Assembly: GCA_021825225.1 (NCBI GenBank)
Contig: JAKAIH010000220.1
Location: 1-5,398 of the forward strand
DNA length: 5,398 nt
Reading direction: 5' to 3'
Source: Pseudomonadota bacterium
Lineage (GTDB): Bacteria; Pseudomonadota; Gammaproteobacteria; Burkholderiales; SG8-39
The notes beneath the pieces were generated by a model, which saw nothing but the letters and a program-made list of their open reading frames with translations, was not told the origin of the DNA and ran no database searches. Position 1 is the stretch's first letter, and each line of letters starts with the position of its first letter. The position numbers and the translations under genes are program-made. Of the stretch, positions 1-4,263 are shown in pieces.

Positions 1-681
1 TCCGATCTCGATCACCAGTTCGCCTTCCTGCACCATCTGCCGCGCGGTGTGCGCGCCGACGATGGCGGGGATGTCGAGGCTGCGCGCGAGAATCGCGGTG
101 TGCGAGGTGACGCCGCCGAGGTCGGTGACGAAGCCGGCGTACTGGTGCTGCTTGAACAGCATCATGTCGGCCGGCGACAGGTCGTGCGCCACCACGATCA
201 GGCGTTGTTCGTGCGCGGGCGCGGCGCCGGCGCGCACGGGGCGCTCCTGCATCGCCTTGAGCACGCGCTCCACCACCTGCACCACGTCGGCTTTGCGCTC
301 GCGCAGGTAGGGGTCCTCGATCTTGGCGAATTGCGCCACCAGGTAATCCATCTGCTGCACCAGCGCCCATTCGGCATTGCAGCGCAGGCTGCGGATCAGC
401 GCGCGCGGCACATGAGACAGCGTCGCGTCGTCGAGGATCATCAGGTGCAGATTGAGGAAAGCGCCGAGTTCGGCCGGCGCATCGGCCGGCACGCTGCGGC
501 GCAGGCTCTGCAGTTCCGCGGTCACCTTGTCCACCGCGGTGGAGAAGCGCATCACCTCGAGTTCGAGGTGCTCCGGCGCGATGGTGTAATGCGCCACTTC
601 CAGCCGCGCGCTGGATATCAGGTGCGCGTGGCCGATCGCGATGCCGCCGCCTACGCCTGCGCCGTGGAGGGTGAAGCTCAC
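1..681 (-). CDS. ptsI: PTS Enzyme I (phosphoenolpyruvate-protein phosphotransferase), N-terminal part, cut by window edge
   Basis: Enzyme I takes phosphate from PEP onto a histidine and passes it to HPr in the cytoplasm. The visible 227 residues open with LHGAGVGGGIAIGHA, typical of the EI N-terminus. An HPr-binding helical region follows (about residues 40-145), and then the phosphohistidine signature GGVTSHTAILAR with the acceptor His at residue 194 (E. coli His189). The C-terminal PEP-binding barrel (family length is about 575 residues) lies beyond position 1. The start is GTG at 681-679. It overlaps the ptsH stop by 4 nt (GTGA) and is preceded by a good ribosome binding site within ptsH (685-692), so translation is probably coupled to ptsH. 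It is the last visible gene of the gshB-EIIA-ptsH-ptsI run. I read the protein by hand on the minus strand; the frame is open to the window edge. The fragment is truncated by the window, not broken. Confidence 0.96.
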   Translation of the reverse strand, partial: MSFTLHGAGVGGGIAIGHAHLISSARLEVAHYTIAPEHLELEVMRFSTAVDKVTAELQSLRRSVPADAPAELGAFLNLHLMILDDATLSHVPRALIRSLRCNAEWALVQQMDYLVAQFAKIEDPYLRERKADVVQVVERVLKAMQERPVRAGAAPAHEQRLIVVAHDLSPADMMLFKQHQYAGFVTDLGGVTSHTAILARSLDIPAIVGAHTARQMVQEGELVIEIG

Positions 682-947
682 TCGTCCTCCCCGAATTTAT
701 CGACGATCAGTTTCAGGATGGCCTGCATCGCCGCGTCGGCGTCGCTGCCATTGGTGTCTATGCCTATGGTCGCGCCCTTGCCGGCAGCGAGCATCATCAC
801 GCCCATGATGCTCTTGGCGTTGACGCGGCGGCCGTTGCGCGTGAGCCAGATGTCGCTCTGGAATCCGCTCGCGAGCTGGGTCAGCTTGGCCGACGCGCGT
901 GCGTGCAGCCCGAGCTTGTTGACGATTTCAATCTCGGTTTGCGGCAT
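678..947 (-). CDS. ptsH: Phosphocarrier protein HPr
   Basis: HPr is the small cytoplasmic carrier that takes phosphate from Enzyme I and passes it to EIIA proteins. From the ATG at 947 the protein has 89 residues, the usual HPr size. The active-site motif NKLGLHARASAK then places the phosphorylated histidine at residue 15, exactly as in E. coli HPr. The motif KSIMGVMMLAAGKG places a serine at residue 46, the regulatory site of HPr kinase/phosphorylase in organisms that have HprK. An alternative ATG at 956 would add three residues (MPA) and shift the histidine to 18. Neither start has a clear Shine-Dalgarno, so I chose by family alignment. The gene overlaps the end of the EIIA gene by 20 nt and the start of ptsI by 4 nt, which suggests translational coupling along the three genes. 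Confidence 0.97.
   Translation of the reverse strand: MPQTEIEIVNKLGLHARASAKLTQLASGFQSDIWLTRNGRRVNAKSIMGVMMLAAGKGATIGIDTNGSDADAAMQAILKLIVDKFGEDE
685..692 (-). promoter_or_regulatory. Ribosome binding site for ptsI, inside the end of ptsH
   Basis: The minus strand reads GGGGAGGA, then CGA, then the GTG start of ptsI. This Shine-Dalgarno match lies in the last codons of ptsH. It is the main reason for choosing GTG at 681 as the ptsI start, since no ATG occurs near the conserved EI N-terminus. Confidence 0.75.
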
Positions 948-1341
948 TGCAGGCATCGGTATTCATGTGTACGACCCCCGCCTGTCCGCCGTTGATGGCC
1001 TTGGCGGTGACGGCGGCGAGCGGTTCTTCGCGATAGGTCAGGGCGCGGATCAGCATCGGCAGATTGACCCCGGATACGCCCTCGACCCTGCCGGGCGCGA
1101 GCAGCCGCGTGGCGATGTTGGAGGGCGTGGCGCCGAGGATGTCGGTGAAAACCAGCACACCGTCGCCTTCGTCGAGCTGCTTCACCAGCTCCTGCGCCTG
1201 CGGCAGGATGGCCTCGGGGTCGTCGTGCACGGTGACGCCGAGCTGGCGCACCAGCGGCGGGCGTTTGCTCAGCACATGGCTGGCGCAGTGGATCAGCGCT
1301 TCGCCGAACGCGCCGTGGGCAACAATCAGGATTCCGACCAT
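928..1341 (-). CDS. PTS EIIA component, mannose/fructose (EIIA-Man) family
   Basis: A 137-residue single-domain EIIA of the mannose-permease family. It receives phosphate from HPr. The motif GILIVAHGAFG puts the phosphorylatable histidine at residue 9. TDILGATPSN (66-75) contains the family's active-site aspartate (Asp67), and GVNLPMLIRAL (91-101) is the conserved strand-helix element. The E. coli homologue ManX is an EIIA-EIIB fusion; here only the IIA domain is present and no IIB, IIC or IID gene is adjacent. A regulatory rather than transport role is therefore likely, as inferred for the gshB-linked PTS of betaproteobacteria. The start ATG at 1341-1339 has only a weak purine-rich stretch upstream. 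The gene follows gshB after 45 nt and overlaps ptsH. It is often labelled manX or 'PTS fructose IIA'; I leave the symbol blank because the true acceptor is unknown. Confidence 0.93.
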   Translation of the reverse strand: MVGILIVAHGAFGEALIHCASHVLSKRPPLVRQLGVTVHDDPEAILPQAQELVKQLDEGDGVLVFTDILGATPSNIATRLLAPGRVEGVSGVNLPMLIRALTYREEPLAAVTAKAINGGQAGVVHMNTDACNAANRD

Positions 1342-1386
1342 GGTGTCTGCTCTGAAATTAATGGTTGACGCGCGCCGAGCGCCGCC

Positions 1387-2331
1387 TCAGGCCGCGCATG
1401 CCTTCTCCAGCGCGTCGATGAACAGGCCGGCGACGTTGCAGCCGGTCTGCGCGCGGATTTCCTGGAAGCAGGTCGGGCTGGTGACGTTGATTTCGGTGAG
1501 GTAAGTGCCGATCACATCCAGGCCCACCAGCAGCAGGCCGCGCCGCGCCAGCTCGGGCCCGAGCGCGGTCGCGATCTCCAGATCGCGCGCCGACAGCGGC
1601 TTGGCCACGCCGGTGCCGCCGGCGGCGAGGTTGCCGCGCGTCTCGCCCGGCTTCGGGATGCGCGCGAGGCAGTAGGGCACCGGCTCGCCCGCGATCAGCA
1701 GCACGCGCTTGTCGCCGTCGCGGATCTCGGGAATGTAGCGCTGCGCCATGATGGAGCGCGTGCCATGCAGCGTGAGTGTCTCCACGATAACGTTGCGGTT
1801 GGGGTCGGCGTCGGTGACGCGAAACACCTGCGCCCCGCCCATGCCGTCCAGCGGCTTCACCACCACGTCGGCGTGGGCGTCGATGAAGTCGTGGATCTGC
1901 TGTTCCATGCGCGTCACCAGCGTGGGCGCGGTGAAGCGCGGGAATTCCGCGATCGCCAGCTTCTCGCTGTGGTCGCGCAGCGCGCGCGGGTCGTTGAACA
2001 CCCGGGCGCCCTCGCGCCCGGCGAGCTCCAGCAGCCAGGTCGCGGTCACGTATTCCATGTCGAACGGCGGGTCCTTGCGCATCAGCACCGCGTCGAATTC
2101 CGCCAGCGGATCCTCGCGCGGCGGATCGAGGCGGTACCAGCTCTCCTTGTCGCCGGTCAGCTCGAGCCGGCAGGACTCGCCGATCACGCGGCCGTGCTTC
2201 CACATCACGCCGTCCTGCATCAGGACGTGCAGCTCGTGGCCGCGCCCGGCCGCCTCGACCATCATCGCGTAGGTCGTGTCCTTGTAGGTCTTGATGCCGT
2301 CCAGCGGATCGAGAATGATCGCAATCTTCAT
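1387..2331 (-). CDS. gshB: Glutathione synthetase
   Basis: Catalyses the ATP-dependent joining of gamma-glutamylcysteine and glycine, the second step of glutathione synthesis, in the cytoplasm. It has 314 residues, against 316 in E. coli. The N-terminal substrate domain carries MRKDPPFDMEY (84-94). The ATP-grasp part shows the flexible glycine-rich loop KPLDGMGG (159-166), GDKRVL (206-211), RIPKPGETRGNLAAGG (224-239), GLDVIG (270-275) and the metal/nucleotide-binding EINVTSPT (280-287). All the expected signature residues are present and the length is full, so it should be active. The start ATG at 2331 has a weak AGG upstream. It is the first gene of the run leading to the three PTS genes, with a possible promoter at 2375-2380. 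gshA is not in the window. Confidence 0.98.
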   Translation of the reverse strand: MKIAIILDPLDGIKTYKDTTYAMMVEAAGRGHELHVLMQDGVMWKHGRVIGESCRLELTGDKESWYRLDPPREDPLAEFDAVLMRKDPPFDMEYVTATWLLELAGREGARVFNDPRALRDHSEKLAIAEFPRFTAPTLVTRMEQQIHDFIDAHADVVVKPLDGMGGAQVFRVTDADPNRNVIVETLTLHGTRSIMAQRYIPEIRDGDKRVLLIAGEPVPYCLARIPKPGETRGNLAAGGTGVAKPLSARDLEIATALGPELARRGLLLVGLDVIGTYLTEINVTSPTCFQEIRAQTGCNVAGLFIDALEKACAA

Positions 2332-2374
2332 GATGCCTGGCGCAAGGGGCGAAGCCCGGGATGCAGAGACTGCA

Positions 2375-2380
2375 ATTCTA
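2375..2380 (-). promoter_or_regulatory. Possible -10 element upstream of gshB
   Basis: The minus strand reads TAGAAT, one mismatch from the sigma70 consensus TATAAT, about 44 nt upstream of the gshB start. No convincing -35 lies 16-18 nt further upstream; that stretch is the GC palindrome at 2392-2405. It is the only AT-rich hexamer of this kind between the terminator and gshB. It could be an activator-dependent promoter or chance. Confidence 0.35.
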
Positions 2381-2391
2381 ACAGCGACCCG

Positions 2392-2405
2392 GCCCGCGCG
2401 CGGGC
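2392..2405. repeat. Perfect 14-bp GC palindrome upstream of gshB
   Basis: GCCCGCGCGCGGGC is its own reverse complement. It sits where the -35 element of the possible gshB promoter would be, so it could be a regulator site. In a GC-rich genome such a sequence can also arise by chance. Confidence 0.35.
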
Positions 2406-2460
2406 GGGCGCAGTGTGGGAAGCCAATCCCGGCCGTGCACTTGCCCGGAAGAACGGAAAC

Positions 2461-2487
2461 AAAAAAGGCGGCCAGGCCGCCTTTTTT
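2461..2487 (-). terminator. Intrinsic terminator after the cytochrome c5 gene
   Basis: A perfect inverted repeat: six A, GGCGGCC, a central A, GGCCGCC, six T on the plus strand. Read on the minus strand it is a very stable GC hairpin followed by TTTTTTGTTT, about 20 nt after the cytochrome stop codon. It separates the cytochrome gene from gshB. Because the flanks are A6 and T6 it could act in both directions, but no plus-strand gene ends here. Confidence 0.88.
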
Positions 2488-2505
2488 GCGCCGTGCGGAT
2501 GACTG

Positions 2506-3309
2506 CTACTTCGCCAGGCCGGTGAGGTAATCGACCGCGGCCTTGACCTCGGCGTCGCTGAGCGCGGCATTGCCGCCCTTGGGCGGCATCGCGTTCTTGC
2601 CCTTGAGCGCGCTCGCGTAAAGCGCCTCAATGCCGGTCTTGAGCCGCGGTGCCCAGGCGGCCTTGTCGCCCGCCTTGGGCGAGCCGGCCGCGCCGGTGGC
2701 ATGGCAGGCGACGCAGGTGCCCTCGTAGATCTTCTTGCCGTCGATCTTGCCCGCCGCCGTTGGCGCCGCAGCGGCCGCAGCCGTCTTCTCGGGCGCGGGC
2801 GCCGCGGGTTCGGCAAATTTGGCCCCGGCCTTGTTCGCCATGTAGACCATGGCGCGTTCCACTTCCAGATCGCTCAAATCCGCGCCGCCGCCGCGCGGGG
2901 GCATCGCATTCTTGCCTTTGAGGGCCGAGTTCAGCAGCGCCTTCTCGCCCTGCTTGATGCGCGCCGCCCATTCCCCCTGGTCGCCGAATTTCGGCGCGCC
3001 GGCCGCGCCGCTCGCGTGGCAGGCGCTGCATACCGACTTATACACGTCCTCTCCGCTGCGCGGTCCGGCGGCTGCGCTGGGGCCGGCCTCGGCGAAGCCC
3101 AGGTCGGCGACCGGCTTCAGCCGCTTGGCCACGGCGTCGGGCGACATTGCCTCGCTGCTCATGTCGACGCTGCGGATGTTGGCGATGAACTGCGAAATCA
3201 TGACGATGAGCAGGATCGGCACCAGGAACGCGAGCACGACCGTGAAAATCAGCTGCTTGGGCGTCTTGATAGGGCTCTCGTGCCCAGCATTGTGCTCATT
3301 CTGGCTCAT
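2506..3309 (-). CDS. Membrane-anchored diheme cytochrome c (cytochrome c5 family)
   Basis: A 267-residue electron carrier. Residues 1-18 are a short cytoplasmic tail with lysines. Residues 20-44 are one hydrophobic segment that acts as an uncleaved anchor. The rest should be periplasmic. Two homologous class I heme domains follow. The first has CSACH at 94-98 and an NAMPPRGG loop with the probable axial Met136. The second has CVACH at 199-203 and NAMPPKGG with Met241. An Ala/Pro-rich linker (about 166-188) joins them. The architecture matches the membrane-bound diheme c5 of Neisseria, which donates electrons to cbb3 oxidase; that role here is inference. Start ATG 3309 is supported by the AAGGA site at 3315-3319. 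It appears monocistronic, with its own probable promoter (3431-3436) and a strong terminator (2461-2487). Heme attachment needs the Ccm machinery, which is not in this window. Confidence 0.94.
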   Translation of the reverse strand: MSQNEHNAGHESPIKTPKQLIFTVVLAFLVPILLIVMISQFIANIRSVDMSSEAMSPDAVAKRLKPVADLGFAEAGPSAAAGPRSGEDVYKSVCSACHASGAAGAPKFGDQGEWAARIKQGEKALLNSALKGKNAMPPRGGGADLSDLEVERAMVYMANKAGAKFAEPAAPAPEKTAAAAAAPTAAGKIDGKKIYEGTCVACHATGAAGSPKAGDKAAWAPRLKTGIEALYASALKGKNAMPPKGGNAALSDAEVKAAVDYLTGLAK

Positions 3310-3314
3310 TGGCT

Positions 3315-3319
3315 TCCTT
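3315..3319 (-). promoter_or_regulatory. Ribosome binding site of the cytochrome c5 gene
   Basis: AAGGA on the minus strand lies 5 nt before the ATG at 3309, a good Shine-Dalgarno at normal spacing. It fixes this ATG as the start. Confidence 0.8.
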
Positions 3320-3344
3320 CGTCGCTAAGGGTGCTTCGCAATAT

Positions 3345-3381
3345 GCGGGGATTCCTCCCCGCGCGCTCCCCGGAGTCGGGG
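3345..3381 (-). other. Two GC-rich hairpins in the leader of the cytochrome c5 mRNA
   Basis: The segment 3345-3350/3357-3362 (GCGGGG and CCCCGC) forms a perfect 6-bp stem with a 6-nt loop. The segment 3368-3372/3377-3381 (CCCCG and CGGGG) forms a perfect 5-bp stem with a 4-nt loop. A third, bulged hairpin lies at 3401-3418. All fall between the proposed promoter and the start codon of the cytochrome gene. None is followed by a U tract and none covers the Shine-Dalgarno at 3315-3319. Their function is unknown; they may simply stabilise the leader. Confidence 0.4.
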
Positions 3382-3430
3382 GCGGTTTCGAAAATGCTGA
3401 AACGGGCTCTAAGCCGTTGCAAACGCACGC

Positions 3431-3436
3431 ATTATA
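3431..3436 (-). promoter_or_regulatory. -10 element of the probable cytochrome c5 promoter
   Basis: The minus strand has a perfect TATAAT. The hexamer TTCATG, 17 nt upstream (3454-3459), is a weak -35. Transcription would start near 3424 and give a leader of roughly 115 nt before the ATG at 3309. I see no FNR-type dyad near it, so oxygen control is not supported by the sequence. Confidence 0.55.
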
Positions 3437-3504
3437 GTCGCAAATTCCGCCCGCATGAAAGCATCGCCGCAGGCCGCGACCGGGCAGAACGCGACATAAG
3501 CCGG

Positions 3505-3510
3505 TATACT
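3505..3510 (+). promoter_or_regulatory. -10 element of the tRNA-Arg promoter
   Basis: TATACT on the plus strand ends 9 nt before the first tRNA base, so the transcript should begin within a few bases of the mature 5' end. The following TTGCCCTAC is a GC-rich discriminator of the kind seen at stringently controlled stable-RNA promoters. The -35 region is poor (GGGCAG at 17-nt spacing). The promoter is divergent from that of the cytochrome gene. Confidence 0.6.
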
Positions 3511-3519
3511 TTGCCCTAC

Positions 3520-3596
3520 GCGCCCGTAGCTCAGCTGGATAGAGTGTTGGTTTCCGAAGCCAAAGGTCACAGGTTCGACTCCTGTCGGGCGCGCCA
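3520..3596 (+). tRNA. tRNA-Arg (anticodon CCG)
   Basis: A complete 77-nt cloverleaf. The acceptor stem GCGCCCG (3520-3526) pairs with CGGGCGC (3586-3592). The D stem is GCTC (3529-3532) with GAGT (3542-3545), enclosing the loop AGCTGGATA. The anticodon stem is TTGGT (3547-3551) with GCCAA (3559-3563) around the loop TTCCGAA, giving anticodon CCG at 3554-3556, which reads the CGG arginine codon. The T arm is ACAGG-TTCGACT-CCTGT (3569-3585). The discriminator is G3593 and the CCA end is encoded (3594-3596). The gene is on the opposite strand from all protein genes here and converges with the toxin gene 72 nt downstream. Confidence 0.97.
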
Positions 3597-3632
3597 CATC
3601 TTCAAGCGAGGCGTACCGTTAGCGGCGCGGCG

Positions 3633-3648
3633 TCGCGAGAAATCGCGA
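3633..3648. other. Perfect hairpin with GAAA tetraloop between tRNA-Arg and the toxin gene
   Basis: TCGCGA, GAAA, TCGCGA on the plus strand forms a 6-bp stem closed by a GNRA-type loop, 36 nt after the tRNA CCA and 20 nt past the toxin stop codon. No T tract follows on either strand, so it is not a standard intrinsic terminator. It may mark the 3' boundary of the convergent transcripts. Confidence 0.4.
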
Positions 3649-3668
3649 GCACGGAAACTGGTATGCCG

Positions 3669-3989
3669 CTACAAGTCCATCCAGGCGCGCAGGGAAGCGC
3701 CGATCTGATCCAGTTCATCGGCACTCAGCGCTCCGATCCGGTTCGACAGCCTGTCGAGCGGCAGCGTCATCACCTTGTCGATCATGACTTGTGATGGCTT
3801 GTCCAGGCCGTTCCCCTTGGACGGCTGCAGCGTCACCCGAAGCCGTGAATCCACCAAGGTCGAGGTCAGCAGGCACAGCGTGACCGAAGGCGGATTGTGA
3901 TTGAATGCGTTGGCCTGAACGATAACGGCTGGTCGCACTTTGCCCAGAAAGCCGGGCGGGTTGACGTAGTAGAGATCGCCCCGCTTCAC
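3669..3989 (-). CDS. Type II toxin, MazF/PemK family endoribonuclease
   Basis: A 106-residue toxin, close to the usual 105-115. Proteins of this family cut RNA at short sequences and are held inactive by a partner antitoxin. The N-terminal KRGDLYYVN and GKVRPAVIVQ (16-25, with Arg19 matching the catalytic Arg of E. coli MazF) and CLLTST (39-44, with Thr42 matching its Thr52) are the family's hallmarks. KPSQVMIDKVMTLP (64-77) and the C-terminal helix SADELDQIGASLRAW complete the fold. The start is GTG at 3989-3987, overlapping the antitoxin stop by 4 nt (GTGA), so translation should be coupled. Codon choice (TTG, TCA, CCA, AGG, AGT, CAA) is more relaxed than in the pgm and pts genes, which suggests acquisition. 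No catalytic residue looks lost. Cleavage specificity cannot be told from the sequence. Confidence 0.9.
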   Translation of the reverse strand: MKRGDLYYVNPPGFLGKVRPAVIVQANAFNHNPPSVTLCLLTSTLVDSRLRVTLQPSKGNGLDKPSQVMIDKVMTLPLDRLSNRIGALSADELDQIGASLRAWMDL

Positions 3990-4198
3990 GCGGGCCAGGC
4001 GACGAATTCCGCCCAGTCGTCGCCTTTGTCTGCCTTGCGAATCGCGGCGAGCTCCGCGGCGGGATTAAAACGCGGGCGCAGCGGCAGCGCTCGCAGCGCG
4101 GCGATGGCCTTACCCTCTCGGGTCAGTTTCACGGGCCGGCCTGCTTGCAGGTCGCGCAGCGCGGCACGCGTGATGCGGGATGCGTCTATGGTTGCCAT
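3986..4198 (-). CDS. Probable Phd/YefM-like antitoxin partner of the MazF toxin
   Basis: A 70-residue protein directly upstream of the toxin gene, in the usual antitoxin-first order. Residues 5-37 (DASRITRAALRDLQAG, then RPVKLTREGKAIAAL) resemble the Phd/YefM N-terminal fold, which has a helix and then a strand pair around a 'ltr.Gk.ia.l' pattern and binds DNA as a dimer. The C-terminal part ends in DDWAEFVAWPA, an acidic and aromatic tail suited to binding the toxin. It does not look like MazE/AbrB. I chose the ATG at 4198. An ATG at 4207 (adding MLR) lies inside the -10 hexamer, so it cannot be on the mRNA if that promoter is used. There is no Shine-Dalgarno. The frame stays open far upstream into pgm, so automatic start choice may go wrong. 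The gene probably represses its own promoter, as type II antitoxins usually do. Confidence 0.8.
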   Translation of the reverse strand: MATIDASRITRAALRDLQAGRPVKLTREGKAIAALRALPLRPRFNPAAELAAIRKADKGDDWAEFVAWPA

Positions 4199-4205
4199 AC
4201 GCAGC

Positions 4206-4211
4206 ATTATA
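4206..4211 (-). promoter_or_regulatory. -10 element of the toxin-antitoxin promoter
   Basis: A perfect TATAAT on the minus strand, 7 nt before the ATG at 4198. The transcript would begin at about 4198-4200, giving a leaderless or nearly leaderless antitoxin mRNA. The -35 region (TCGCGC at 17-nt spacing) is poor. It lies in the 65-nt gap after the pgm stop codon, where I see no pgm terminator, so read-through from pgm may also contribute. Confidence 0.5.
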
Positions 4212-4263
4212 GTGTCGGCAAGGAAATGGCGCGAGACTGAGCGCGACTGCCTGCGGCGCGCCC

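Noticed and set aside
49..1368. Plus-strand 439-residue open frame
   Set aside because: It is antisense to ptsI, ptsH and the EIIA gene, all of which have clear family signatures. The His/Arg/Ala-rich translation is typical of a GC-rich shadow frame.
1342..1386. Promoter or terminator between gshB and the EIIA gene
   Set aside because: The 45-nt gap holds no T-tract hairpin and no plausible -10/-35 pair; it looks like an intra-operon spacer.
3409..3597. Minus-strand 62-residue ORF starting [17 protein letters not shown]
   Set aside because: It is the antisense of tRNA-Arg and its flank. This peptide pattern is a well-known spurious annotation opposite such tRNA genes, and the tRNA explains the sequence fully.
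2701..3708. Plus-strand 335-residue open frame
   Set aside because: It runs antisense through the cytochrome c5 gene and across the tRNA gene, with no recognisable domain.
3588..4262. GGCGCGCC copies flanking the toxin-antitoxin region (3588-3595 and 4255-4262), considered as attachment or target-site repeats
   Set aside because: The 8-mer is palindromic and GC-only, is part of the tRNA acceptor end, and also occurs inside the cytochrome gene at 2993-3000, so chance explains it. No longer duplication of the tRNA 3' end is visible.
4199..4263. Terminator after pgm
   Set aside because: Only short imperfect GC pairings are present and no T tract follows on the minus strand.
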